Positions 7,167-14,780 of a stretch of DNA of 64,000 nucleotides are shown here, piece by piece. A model generated the notes under the pieces. It was not told where the DNA came from, made no database searches, and saw only the letters and a program-made list of their open reading frames with translations. Position numbers and translations under genes: made by a program. Source of the DNA: Brucella tritici (GTDB taxonomy: Bacteria > Pseudomonadota > Alphaproteobacteria > Rhizobiales > Rhizobiaceae); assembly GCF_902825325.1 (NCBI RefSeq), contig NZ_CADEAR010000008.1, positions 176,033-240,032 on the forward strand. Direction: 5' to 3'. How positions within the stretch are numbered: the first letter of the stretch is position 1; each line of letters starts with the position of its first letter.

Positions 7167-7297
7167 TTGTTTGCTCCATCGCGTTTGAAAATGTCATTCC
7201 GCACGCGCCGCTTGGCCACGAGCAAAAGGACTTCGGTAATTTTCTGGGTAGCTTCGGCAAGCCAAATGAGGCTCGCCGTAAGAGCGTTTCGGATCAT
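7163..7297 (-). CDS. Small amphipathic phage protein (44 aa)
   Basis: A 44-codon frame (MIRNALTASLIWLAEATQKI...) whose ATG overlaps the upstream stop and whose TGA overlaps the next ATG. The first 28 residues form one hydrophobic/amphipathic helix (VLLLVAKRR at its end), then a basic tail. It may associate with the membrane. Called mainly because of the exact ATGA junctions at both ends. Confidence 0.62.
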   Translation of the reverse strand: MIRNALTASLIWLAEATQKITEVLLLVAKRRVRNDIFKRDGANK

Positions 7298-7671
7298 TTC
7301 GAAAACTCCGCTTTGAGGGATGCCAGCTGCTCGGCCTGCCATTTCATGCGCTGTTCAAGTTCAGCGATGCGCACGCCGCGTTCGAAGTCGCGCCACCAAC
7401 GGGTATCGGCGCCATCCATGATGGATTGCAGCAAATCGAAACCAACATCGGAGCGGAGAAGATTGATAAGAGCGTCGGCACCCGGCTCGGTACGGCCTTC
7501 AAGCCATAGCTCGGCTGCACGTTGAGAGATTTCGGCACGGCTGGAGAGATTGATCGCGGTCTTCGACGGCCAGAGACGCCGAGCCATGTTGCACACGGCG
7601 TCAACACAGCGAATCCGCTTTCGGTTCTTAGCGAATCCTGTCCCAGCAAAAAGGGGCAATGATGCAGACAT
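7294..7671 (-). CDS. Unknown phage protein (125 aa)
   Basis: An alpha-helical protein with a basic N-terminus. A segment resembling a degenerate HTH lies at about 40-75 (AINLSSRAEISQRAAELWLE), and a C-terminal helix has coiled-coil character (RIAELEQRMKWQAEQLASLK). Its start shares a base with the stop of the Cro-like gene (TGATG). Function unknown; second gene of the leftward early operon. Confidence 0.7.
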   Translation of the reverse strand: MSASLPLFAGTGFAKNRKRIRCVDAVCNMARRLWPSKTAINLSSRAEISQRAAELWLEGRTEPGADALINLLRSDVGFDLLQSIMDGADTRWWRDFERGVRIAELEQRMKWQAEQLASLKAEFSK

Positions 7672-7901
7672 CAGGAAACAGCCTGTTGTTGAGAAGTCGA
7701 GCGTGTTGGGATCAAATCTTCATAGAAATCGTTGGCGGTCACTTCGCCGCCAGTCGCTTCATAGATGCGCCGCATCGTATGCGGACGAGGAATGCGCTCG
7801 CCGCTTTTCAGCTTGCGCAGCCCAGAGACAGACATGTCGATAGATGAAGCAAAAGCTTCATCATCGATCCCGGTGAGTTGTAAATAACGGTGCAGCTTCA
7901 T
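7671..7901 (-). CDS. Cro-like HTH repressor
   Basis: The 76-residue protein is a single XRE/Cro HTH domain (DDEAFASSIDMSVSGLRKLK, then a TMRRIYEATGGEVTANDFY helix pair). It is the first gene of the leftward operon and faces the CI-type repressor across a 97-base region filled with operator-like palindromes. That is the position of Cro in lambdoid switches, where it represses the repressor and lowers early transcription. No strong ribosome site is visible upstream of its ATG. Confidence 0.82.
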   Translation of the reverse strand: MKLHRYLQLTGIDDEAFASSIDMSVSGLRKLKSGERIPRPHTMRRIYEATGGEVTANDFYEDLIPTRSTSQQQAVS

Positions 7902-7912
7902 GGTGTGGCATG

Positions 7913-8008
7913 TTCCCCAATGTGGGTAACTTTGTCAAGCTAATCTTCCACAAATCGGGGAAGGACACCAAAGGCGCGATTAAGTAAAGGTTCCCGCTAT
8001 GGGTAACA
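7913..8008. promoter_or_regulatory. Divergent immunity operator region
   Basis: Three related palindrome-like sites lie between the Cro-like and CI-like genes: TTCCCCAATGTGGGTAAC (7913-7930), CCACAAATCGGGGAA (7948-7962) and TTCCCGCTATGGGTAAC (7992-8008, covering the CI start). They share a CCC..GGG core and the TGGGTAAC half with the sites at 8866 and 8890. The region should hold both divergent promoters. Assignment to CI or Cro is inference from layout. Confidence 0.65.
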
Positions 8009-8562
8009 ATCTTCGCAAACTGAGAACCGAACGCGATTGGACGCACGAGCAGGCCGCCGAAGCCATGGGTGTGTCGCGCAGTCAGTTCATCAAGTTGGAG
8101 CGTGGAGAACGTCAGCTTACGGCAGAATATATTCGCCGAGCCGCAGAGGCTTTTAACGTTTTAGAGAAGGATGTATTCTCTACTACGCTCACGGCTCCAC
8201 TCGTCGGATATGTTGCAGCAGGATCGGAAGCACATTTTTTTGACGCCCAGGGACCGTTCGAGGAGGTCCCGATGCCTGAGAATGGCACTGAACATACTGT
8301 AGCCGTAGAAGCCCGAGGCGACTCTCTCGGCCCATTCTTTAATCGTTGGCTCGTGTATTACGATGAGCTTCGCACGCCTCCAACGCCGGATTTGATCGGT
8401 CAACTGTGTGTGGTCCAGCTTCTTGACGGGCGCACACTCGTCAAAAAAATGATGCGCGGATCGCACCCCGACCTCTATCATCTGTTGTCCCAGACCGAGA
8501 GCCCAATTGAAGATGTCGAACTTTTGTGGGCTGCGCGGGTGACCTCTATGGCGCCGCGGTAA
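7999..8562 (+). CDS. CI/LexA-type self-cleaving prophage repressor
   Basis: Residues 4-58 are an XRE HTH (AAEAMGVSRSQFIKLERGER). The C-terminal half is an S24/LexA-like domain: an Ala74-Gly75 cleavage site in VGYVAAGSEA, a Ser nucleophile at 109 in ARGDSLGP and a general-base Lys at 149/150 in TLVKKM. The Ser-Lys dyad and Ala-Gly bond predict RecA-stimulated self-cleavage, so DNA damage would induce the prophage. AAAGG upstream serves as ribosome site; an operator-like palindrome covers the start codon, suggesting autoregulation. Confidence 0.88.
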   Translation: MGNNLRKLRTERDWTHEQAAEAMGVSRSQFIKLERGERQLTAEYIRRAAEAFNVLEKDVFSTTLTAPLVGYVAAGSEAHFFDAQGPFEEVPMPENGTEHTVAVEARGDSLGPFFNRWLVYYDELRTPPTPDLIGQLCVVQLLDGRTLVKKMMRGSHPDLYHLLSQTESPIEDVELLWAARVTSMAPR

Positions 8563-8805
8563 TCATTTAAGCAGGCGACCCGCAACAACTATCGCGATAG
8601 GCACGCCCCACACGGCCGCGAAGAAAAAAATGACTGACCAGTTATATTTCGACCGACGAACGGATTCGAATGCTGCTTTCCTTCGGTAAGCGCCTTTCAC
8701 ATATTCCGTCAGGAAGTACGGAATGAGCAGCATAGCGGCAATGATCACCGTATAGATCACTATCGTTATGATGGCGTCTGTTTCTGGCGAAAGTCCAAAG
8801 CGCAA
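8563..8805 (-). CDS. Two-helix membrane protein in immunity region
   Basis: An 80-residue protein with two hydrophobic segments (about 10-31 TDAIITIVIYTVIIAAMLLI and 57-76 VIFFFAAVWGVPIAIVVAG) separated by a basic loop. The start is TTG at 8805, supported by AGGGGGA a few bases upstream. It is convergent with the repressor gene and ends immediately after it. Its promoter must lie in the same region as the rightward early operators. Membrane proteins beside repressors often act in superinfection exclusion; that role is a guess here. Confidence 0.65.
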   Translation of the reverse strand: MRFGLSPETDAIITIVIYTVIIAAMLLIPYFLTEYVKGAYRRKAAFESVRRSKYNWSVIFFFAAVWGVPIAIVVAGRLLK

Positions 8806-8861
8806 ATTTGTCCCCCTGTGATTTTCTCAAGGAAATCATAGGCGTGCTTTGAAATTTCGAT

Positions 8862-8907
8862 GTTACCCAATTTGGGGTTGACAATATTACACATATTGGG
8901 GAATATG
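8862..8907 (+). promoter_or_regulatory. Rightward early promoter with two operators
   Basis: TTGACA (8878-8883) and GAATAT (8901-8906) are spaced 17 bases apart, a strong sigma-70-like promoter. The palindrome CCCAATTTGGG (8866-8876) abuts the -35, and a related half-site TTGGGGAAT (8896-8904) overlaps the -10. These match the sites between the CI and Cro genes, so the prophage repressor probably shuts this promoter off. Confidence 0.75.
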
Positions 8908-8932
8908 CTTTCCAACAAGGAGGGCATTACCC

Positions 8933-9292
8933 ATGCTCAAATCTCACATCAAAGACGGATACACCCGCATCCTGCTCGAAACCCATGACGGGGCAGGGCA
9001 GATTGAAATGGTTGATGCCTGTGTGAGCATCGGCGCAACTGACAAAGACATCATCAAGGCCGCCGACGGTTACGACACGCAGCGCATTCTGCGCTTTGAT
9101 GTTCGGACCATGCGCGGCAGCGACATCACCGATGATGTTGCCCGGTCTTATGAAGGCCCGTTCGACGATGACGCGCCGCAGTGGGTGCGCGACCTCCCAA
9201 ACTTCCATCTGATCGCCGCTGAGGAAGCCGACGACGAGCGTTCATATCGCTCGCACGTTCGCGCTTGCCGCAGCCCGTCAGTGTATCTGTGA
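8933..9292 (+). CDS. First gene of rightward early operon, unknown (119 aa)
   Basis: A 119-residue protein preceded by a near-perfect ribosome site AAGGAGGG. It is mixed alpha/beta, with an acidic region at 75-100 (VARSYEGPFDDDAPQWVRDL) and a basic C-terminus. No known family. As the first product under the repressed early promoter it would be made at once on induction or infection, a slot often used for host takeover or antiterminator functions. Only its position supports that. Confidence 0.7.
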   Translation: MLKSHIKDGYTRILLETHDGAGQIEMVDACVSIGATDKDIIKAADGYDTQRILRFDVRTMRGSDITDDVARSYEGPFDDDAPQWVRDLPNFHLIAAEEADDERSYRSHVRACRSPSVYL

Positions 9293-9302
9293 GGGCGCGA
9301 AC

Positions 9303-9653
9303 ATGACTGTTTTCTATGATGTAGATAAAGCCGTTGCGGACTTTCGGTCGAGCATGACAGCTGTCATGAGCAAGGTGACTGATCCTGAAATGGCAGCGCA
9401 ACTGCGCAGCGTAGAAGCGCAGGCGGAATTCATTCGGTGGTCGCTTACCGAGATGAACCTTGGCACGTCTCAAGACGATCTCGTCCATGCAACGGCTGCA
9501 CTGATCGCGAATTGTATTAAAAACATTGTCGCTAACACGGATTGGGAACACGGTTCGACGCTTATCCCGCGTCTGCTCAACATGCTGATGAACGATACTG
9601 GCGAGACTGTCAGTGAAGTTCATGTGAGCAATGTGATCGGAGGGCGCGCGTAA
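9303..9653 (+). CDS. Unknown phage protein (116 aa)
   Basis: An all-helical 116-residue protein (FRSSMTAVMSKVTDPEMAAQ, and a later ALIANCIKNIVAN helix) with no recognised family, membrane segment or metal site. It starts 10 bases after the preceding gene, and its stop overlaps the start of the next (TAATG). Confidence 0.68.
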   Translation: MTVFYDVDKAVADFRSSMTAVMSKVTDPEMAAQLRSVEAQAEFIRWSLTEMNLGTSQDDLVHATAALIANCIKNIVANTDWEHGSTLIPRLLNMLMNDTGETVSEVHVSNVIGGRA

Positions 9654-9823
9654 TGGCGAAGACCCTTCAAATCTCCGGCCACACCCGCCGCGCAACGCTG
9701 GAAGCCGAAATGCTGGCGAAGGCGAAGGAAGAAACCACGAACGCAATCTGGACCGGCATTTTGGTCCGAGACGTTGCAATCGCGCTGGCTTCCGAATTCC
9801 CGGGCGAGGTGCGCCATGGATGA
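9653..9823 (+). CDS. Unknown phage protein (56 aa)
   Basis: A 56-residue basic helical protein (MAKTLQISGHTRRATLEAEM...). Its ATG shares a base with the preceding stop, and the following gene begins inside its last codons. It is too short for confident family assignment. The arrangement, with junctions like those of the rest of the operon, is the main support. Confidence 0.6.
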   Translation: MAKTLQISGHTRRATLEAEMLAKAKEETTNAIWTGILVRDVAIALASEFPGEVRHG

Positions 9824-9905
9824 CATTCTCATCGACCTTTTCAAGTTTCTCGTGATCGTCACGTTTTGTTCGGCGGTCATGATCTGGGCGGAGTATTTCG
9901 CATGA
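9816..9905 (+). CDS. Single-pass membrane peptide (29 aa)
   Basis: A 29-codon frame (MDDILIDLFKFLVIVTFCSA...) that is essentially one membrane helix with acidic ends. It overlaps the previous gene by 8 bases and the next by an ATGA junction. Its hydrophobic profile and exact coupling make it likely real. Confidence 0.55.
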   Translation: MDDILIDLFKFLVIVTFCSAVMIWAEYFA

Positions 9906-10570
9906 AAATCGAAAGCAAGTATTCGATTGGCGATACGGTTTATGTTGGCAGAACTGTTTCCAGCAGAAAGCAGCGCCCTTGCCCGGATTGCTTTGGTACA
10001 AGGAAGTGGAAGGCCACCTCACCGGCTGGAACTGATTATGAATTTTCGTGTCCTCGGTGCACTGCTTCGTACCAAAGCAATCACGAAATGTCGTTGAATT
10101 ACTCGCTGTTTGAGCCGTTCGTAAGATCGCTGACTATCGGTAGCGTTCAGTTTAATAGTGCTGAAGGTGCGCACGACAATGGCTTTCGGTACATGTGTGT
10201 CGAAACCGGAGTTGGCTCAGGCTCTGTTTATAATGAGCGTGATCTTCACCCTTCAGAAGATGAGGCGATAGCAGCCGCGCAGCTTATTGCTGATGACCAG
10301 AACCAGACCGTTGATTGGGTTGTCAAACAGTTCAACCAGACACTTGAAATATCAGATTATCAACTGGCAAACGCTGCCCTTAAGCTGGCATCGGACAAAG
10401 CATATGCGGCTGGTTCTATGCTTTATCGTCTGCAAGACCTCTTTGAGCAAATCAAGGAAGCAGGCGACAAGGACGAAATACTTGAAGCCATCAGTGATTA
10501 TGTCGAACACGACTGGGAAAAAGACAAGGAAAAGGCGCTTGAGCTAGCCCGTGGGGGTGATCGTGGCTGA
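9902..10570 (+). CDS. Zinc-ribbon phage protein (222 aa)
   Basis: The start at 9902 gives MKIESKYSIGDTVYVGRTVS and an ATGA overlap with the previous gene. A four-Cys zinc ribbon is visible near the N-terminus (CPDC at about 28-31 and CPRC at about 50-53). A beta-rich middle and a long acidic helical C-terminus follow. Zinc ribbons of this kind mediate nucleic-acid or protein contacts. It overlaps the nuclease gene by 8 bases and may work with the recombination pair that follows. Family not recognised. Confidence 0.72.
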   Translation: MKIESKYSIGDTVYVGRTVSSRKQRPCPDCFGTRKWKATSPAGTDYEFSCPRCTASYQSNHEMSLNYSLFEPFVRSLTIGSVQFNSAEGAHDNGFRYMCVETGVGSGSVYNERDLHPSEDEAIAAAQLIADDQNQTVDWVVKQFNQTLEISDYQLANAALKLASDKAYAAGSMLYRLQDLFEQIKEAGDKDEILEAISDYVEHDWEKDKEKALELARGGDRG

Positions 10571-11579
10571 CATTCTCAAACTGCCAGTCACCAAGCCAGG
10601 CCTGTATGCGATGACGGAAGGTGATTATCACGCCGATCCGTGCCCGACGCCGAGCCTTTCACGTTCGATCGGTCAGAAGTTGCTTGATGAATCCGCGCGC
10701 CATGCGTGGACGGCTCACCCACGGCTGAACACAGCGCCGAAGAAGGAAGAAAAGCAGGAAAAGCGCGCTGAAATCGGATCAGCTGCACATGCCATATTGC
10801 TTAGCCAGCCGACGAAAATCGAAATGATCGATGCGCCGACATATCAAACGAACGCGGCAAAGGCGGCGCGCATTACAGCGCACAAAACCGGCGCTATCCC
10901 GCTATTGAAGGAAGATTACGCGCTTCTTATCGACATGATGAATGTCGCTAAGCGCGAACTGTCGATCCACGAAGATGAGCGCATCCGTGCCTTGGTCACC
11001 GGCGAAGTGATCGGCGAGTATTACAATGAAGTGACCGCTTGCTGGCAGGATGTTGTCGGCGGTCATTGGTGCCGGGCTCGTATCGACCGTCTTGTGATCG
11101 AACCGAAGCGCATCACTGTGATCGACTACAAGACCACGGAAATGTCAGCGGCGCCCGATGCCGTGCAGAAGACGATCTACAACAACGAATACGAGTTGCA
11201 GGACGGCTTTTACCGTCGCGGGCTCCGTCATTTGTTCCCGCAGATCGACAAGCATGAAATCGCGCTCGACTTCCTGTTTATCGTTCAGGAACAGAAGCCG
11301 CCGCATGAAATCACGGTCGCGAAACTCGACATTCCTGGCCGCCAGATCGGCGAGAAGAAAGCCAGTGCCGCCATTCGTATGTGGGATCATCACGTCACCA
11401 TGAACGAATGGCCTGGCTACCCGAGCAAGACGAAAACGGCAGAAATGCCACCGTACACTGAAACCCGCTGGCTTGCCCGCGAGATTGAAGACGAACGGCT
11501 CCAAAATCTGCCGTTTGATCCCCTGAACCCATTTGAAGAAGTGCCGCATCGGCCAAAGCCGATTGCGCTGCCCTGCTGA
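10563..11579 (+). CDS. PD-(D/E)XK phage exonuclease (RecE/DUF3799-like)
   Basis: The GTG at 10563 is favoured because GGGGGTG lies just upstream; GTG codons at 10551 and 10557 are alternatives. The 338-residue protein has the nuclease core: GSAAH (72-76), RARIDRL with Asp175 and VIDYK with Asp188/Lys190, followed by a Tyr-rich helix (YNNEYELQDGFYRRG) typical of RecB-like exonucleases. These enzymes resect double-strand ends to give 3' tails for annealing. It is followed 8 bases later by a RecA-like ATPase, a known nuclease-recombinase pairing in phages. Confidence 0.85.
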   Translation: MADILKLPVTKPGLYAMTEGDYHADPCPTPSLSRSIGQKLLDESARHAWTAHPRLNTAPKKEEKQEKRAEIGSAAHAILLSQPTKIEMIDAPTYQTNAAKAARITAHKTGAIPLLKEDYALLIDMMNVAKRELSIHEDERIRALVTGEVIGEYYNEVTACWQDVVGGHWCRARIDRLVIEPKRITVIDYKTTEMSAAPDAVQKTIYNNEYELQDGFYRRGLRHLFPQIDKHEIALDFLFIVQEQKPPHEITVAKLDIPGRQIGEKKASAAIRMWDHHVTMNEWPGYPSKTKTAEMPPYTETRWLAREIEDERLQNLPFDPLNPFEEVPHRPKPIALPC

Positions 11580-11586
11580 GGTTGCC

Positions 11587-12681
11587 ATGAACGATTACAA
11601 TTTCACTGACGCGAAGCGTGACGATACGAGTCTTCTGATTGGCATTTCGGGTGCATCGGGCTCCGGTAAGACCATGAGCGCGTTGCGACTTGCTACGGGG
11701 CTCGCGCAGGGAGAGCCAATCTATTTCATCGACACGGAAGCCAAGCGCGCGCTGCATTACGCTGAGCAGTTCAATTTCAAACACCTCGACATGCGCCCGC
11801 CATTCACGCCGGAAGCCTTCATGCAGGCAATCCAAACCGCAGAGCGGGCAGGGGCGAAGGTTATCGTCGTCGACTCAATGTCCGACGAATACGAGGGCGT
11901 CGGCGGCTTGCAGGAAATGCATGACGACGAAGTGGCGCGCTTGGCGCGCAAACCGTTTGACAACCTGGAAGGTTGGGAAATCGACAAGTTCAATGCGCCG
12001 GGCTGGAAGGTTCCAAAGACCCGCCACAAGACACGTCTTATCTCGCCACTTCGTCAGGTGCGTTGCTACGTCATTTTCTGCATGCGCGCCGAAGAAAAGA
12101 TCAAGTTTGTCAAAATCCGCGACGAGCGCACTGGCAAGGAAAAGAACGCCATCGAACAGGCCGGGTGGACTCCGGTCTGCGAGAAAAGGTTCATGTATGA
12201 CATGACGATGAGTTTCACGGTTACGCCAGATAATCCAGGCGTGCCGCTCATCAAGGACGGGCAAGCTGTTTACGGCAAGCTTCAACGTCAGCACCTCGCA
12301 TTTTTCCCAGAAGGCAAGGCAGTGACCGAGGAATCGGGCCGTCAGCTTCGCGCCTGGGCGCGTGGTGAAACACTTTCGAATGCACCCTCGCGGCCTTCCT
12401 CCCCCGCGAGAGCATCGGGCGCCGGGGAAACTCCTCCGTCTGACTCCTCCCCGGCGTCCGTCAATAATCAGATGGTTCTCGTGAACTATCACAATGCACT
12501 GGATAAGGCCGACAACCGCGCTGCATTGGTCGACGCGCACACAACCTACAAGCCGAACTTCGAAGACCGCTCCGATGACGTGCAGAAAACTGCGCAGTTC
12601 ATTTTCGGCGCGCACCAGGACCGGCTCAAGGGCCTGAGCCATCCCGACATTTACGAAGCCATTGAAAAGGTGCCGCTATGA
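11587..12681 (+). CDS. RecA-like phage ATPase (Sak4/AAA_24-type)
   Basis: The 364-residue protein has a Walker A GASGSGKT at 22-29, a FIDTEAKRA strand, and a Walker B VIVVDSMSDEYEG at about 97-109. A Ser/Pro-rich linker (about 265-300) and a helical C-terminal domain follow. Sak4-type proteins are RecA-core single-strand annealing recombinases, usually shorter, so the C-terminal extension is notable. The start at 11587 is clear from the ATPase N-terminus; the open frame extends upstream into the nuclease. An alternative is a generic phage nucleotide-binding protein. Confidence 0.75.
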   Translation: MNDYNFTDAKRDDTSLLIGISGASGSGKTMSALRLATGLAQGEPIYFIDTEAKRALHYAEQFNFKHLDMRPPFTPEAFMQAIQTAERAGAKVIVVDSMSDEYEGVGGLQEMHDDEVARLARKPFDNLEGWEIDKFNAPGWKVPKTRHKTRLISPLRQVRCYVIFCMRAEEKIKFVKIRDERTGKEKNAIEQAGWTPVCEKRFMYDMTMSFTVTPDNPGVPLIKDGQAVYGKLQRQHLAFFPEGKAVTEESGRQLRAWARGETLSNAPSRPSSPARASGAGETPPSDSSPASVNNQMVLVNYHNALDKADNRAALVDAHTTYKPNFEDRSDDVQKTAQFIFGAHQDRLKGLSHPDIYEAIEKVPL

Positions 12682-12890
12682 CCGACCGCCGGAACACATG
12701 CGACCTTGGCCAGAACTGCATCTGCAATCGCGACGGTGAGCCTTATTGCGCTCACCAATACCGCGACCCGGATCGCTTCTCCGTCAAACTCGCTGTCGGA
12801 ATCCTCATCACATGCGTGGCTTTCGTCCTTCTCGGATGCGGCGTTGTCGCCTTCCGCTATTGGACCGCAATCTGGAGTGTCCAGCCATGA
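12678..12890 (+). CDS. Cys-rich small membrane protein (70 aa)
   Basis: The N-terminal 27 residues contain four Cys and one His (DLGQNCICNRDGEPYCAHQY), resembling a small metal-binding knuckle. A single membrane helix follows (VGILITCVAFVLLGCGVVAF). It overlaps its neighbours at both ends by 4 bases. Function unknown. Confidence 0.68.
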   Translation: MTDRRNTCDLGQNCICNRDGEPYCAHQYRDPDRFSVKLAVGILITCVAFVLLGCGVVAFRYWTAIWSVQP

Positions 12891-13999
12891 CCACCCTACC
12901 GGAAGAGGCCGTGACCCTCTGGGCCGTCATTATTCACGGTCCTGACGATCTCATTGCAGCGCCCGATTACCTATCGGCTGTTCGCATGTCGAATGCATTC
13001 AATGCATGGTGGCTGGACCTGAAAACGAAGCAGCCGCACAATGATGCTATCGACGCCCGTATGTGGGCCATTCCGACCGATTGGCCGGGGAATGACGCAC
13101 AAGGCCATGCCGTCGAACTGTCGAAACCGCACCCGGAATATCAGTGGTTGCGCGAGGCGCTCTCCGCGCTTGAGCCATCCGCAGCGCGTGAGCTGGCGTT
13201 GGAAGAAGGGTACCGGCAGGGCATTGAAGCCGCCGCACAGAAAGCGGCAGAGATGCTTGTGTTTGCCGATACTACCAGCACAGCAGACCGGGAGATACCT
13301 GCCGCCATCCGCGCCCTTGGAACGTCCCGCGAACAGCTAAATAAAGCTGTCTCTAACGTACCGGATCAACAGAAGAACGAACCGGGAGCGCATGGCGAAC
13401 GGGAGTTGCCTATTGATCGCTTTGACAGCGTTGATCCATCGGAAAGCATCGGATGCTATGGCGGGTCTGGACAATGGATCGAACTCGGAACCGTAGCGGA
13501 TATTCGCGCCCTATCCTCCCCGGACCATGCCGACGCCGTGCGTGAACGTGCTTGGTATTTCAGCGCCGGGGATACCGTTCCCCAATGGCTGGAAAAGATC
13601 GAGAAGGGCAATTGCACCCTGACCTTTGGCGTGGATGTTGTCGTTACTTCCAAGGATGGTGGTTATGAAGTCAGGCCGCAGGGCATAGCTGATAACGCAG
13701 GGCCGATACTCCATGTAGTCAACCAAGGTAACGTTACGCCTGAAATCAAGGGCGGCGGCAATGGCGTGGCTATCATCGGCTACAATCGTCCATACGATGA
13801 AACCGCTGGACGGCGGATCGCTCGGGTAAAGCGGTTGCTAGAAATGGCCCGCCCCTATGTCGAATGCTACGACACCCGCGAGCACAACTCCGAACAAGAC
13901 GCCGTTCTTACCGAGATAGACAAAGCTCTTTCGGTTGTGGTGGGCGAAACCCGTCCCGAAGCCACCCACCCATCAGGAGGCGACCGTCATGGCGAGTGA
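12887..13999 (+). CDS. Large unknown phage protein (370 aa)
   Basis: I use the ATG at 12887 (MTTLPEEAVTLWAVIIHGPD), which makes an ATGA junction. The protein has an N-terminal domain (1-75), a helical stretch (about 85-150, ALEEGYRQGIEAAAQKAAEM), a linker, then a beta-rich domain (about 180-310, QWIELGTVADIRALSSPDHA). It looks like a composite of shorter accessory-phage modules. No catalytic motif is recognised. Its end overlaps the next gene by 11 bases. Confidence 0.65.
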   Translation: MTTLPEEAVTLWAVIIHGPDDLIAAPDYLSAVRMSNAFNAWWLDLKTKQPHNDAIDARMWAIPTDWPGNDAQGHAVELSKPHPEYQWLREALSALEPSAARELALEEGYRQGIEAAAQKAAEMLVFADTTSTADREIPAAIRALGTSREQLNKAVSNVPDQQKNEPGAHGERELPIDRFDSVDPSESIGCYGGSGQWIELGTVADIRALSSPDHADAVRERAWYFSAGDTVPQWLEKIEKGNCTLTFGVDVVVTSKDGGYEVRPQGIADNAGPILHVVNQGNVTPEIKGGGNGVAIIGYNRPYDETAGRRIARVKRLLEMARPYVECYDTREHNSEQDAVLTEIDKALSVVVGETRPEATHPSGGDRHGE

Positions 14000-14780
14000 A
14001 CTGAAACCTTGCCCGTTTTGCAGTAAAACCATGATGTTACGTAGTGCTTTATGGCCTTCCGAAGGCGATGCGGATGCCATCATCCATGCTGATCCTACAG
14101 ATTGCCCTATGCTTGGCTTTTGCGACGGATCGGCTGATGGCAGCATAATTGAAAAATGGAATTGCAGTTTATCCAACGAGGATGACTTCCCCTCTGATGG
14201 GTCGTGTGTTCGCTGCGGTTCTGTACCTCGGAATGCGAACGGCCTTTGCAACACGTGTCTGGACGAAGATGCGGAGCGTCTAGAGAACACCCGCCCCGCG
14301 CCTGCCGCTACAGATACGGGACTGGAGACGGTGGAATACCAAGTCAGGTCAAAACTGAATGGCCATTGGGTGAAGGATAACTTTCTTTCTCAGCAGCTAT
14401 CGCCGGACACCGAAAGGCGCGAACTCGTCACCCGCTCGCAGGCCGGAGCCATCATTGCCGAGCTTCAAGCTAAAGCCAAGGATTACCGGGAATATTCCGA
14501 AAGACTGGAAAAGCGTCTCGAAAGCGAGGAAGTCACCCGCTCGCAGGCTGCGGAGCTATTGGCGGCGGAACGGGCGAAGAAAGAAATGCTGGCCGAAAGT
14601 CTTCATATCCAGATCAAGCGCGTCAACGAGCTCGAAGCCGACAACGCGGCGAAGGATGAAACAATTCGTCGTCAGGACATAGCCCTGCGCGGGGCATTGC
14701 TGGAAGTTGAGCGATTGAAAGCCGACAACGCGGCGAAGGATGCGCGGATTAAGAAGGCGGTGCTGAGGGGGAAGCTATGA
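13989..14780 (+). CDS. Lar-like zinc-finger protein with coiled-coil tail
   Basis: Residues 1-55 match the Lar-type restriction-alleviation finger (ELKPCPFCSKTMML ... CPMLGFCDG ... EKWN). A second zinc-ribbon-like unit lies at about 77-95 (CVRCGSVPRNANGLCNTC). The rest (about 150-263) is coiled coil with an internal duplication: EADNAAKDETIRRQ is echoed by KADNAAKDARIKK. At DNA level AAGCCGACAACGCGGCGAAG.. is repeated at 14635-14658 and 14719-14742. Lar proteins modulate host type I restriction; whether this fusion does is untested. Confidence 0.7.
   Translation: MASELKPCPFCSKTMMLRSALWPSEGDADAIIHADPTDCPMLGFCDGSADGSIIEKWNCSLSNEDDFPSDGSCVRCGSVPRNANGLCNTCLDEDAERLENTRPAPAATDTGLETVEYQVRSKLNGHWVKDNFLSQQLSPDTERRELVTRSQAGAIIAELQAKAKDYREYSERLEKRLESEEVTRSQAAELLAAERAKKEMLAESLHIQIKRVNELEADNAAKDETIRRQDIALRGALLEVERLKADNAAKDARIKKAVLRGKL
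14635..14742 (+). repeat. Direct repeat pair inside coiled-coil coding sequence
   Basis: Twenty-four identical bases occur at 14635-14658 and 14719-14742, 84 bases apart (28 codons, four heptads). A separate 17-base repeat, GTCACCCGCTCGCAGGC, occurs at 14427-14443 and 14532-14548. Both keep frame, so the coiled coil probably grew by internal duplication. Confidence 0.85.
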
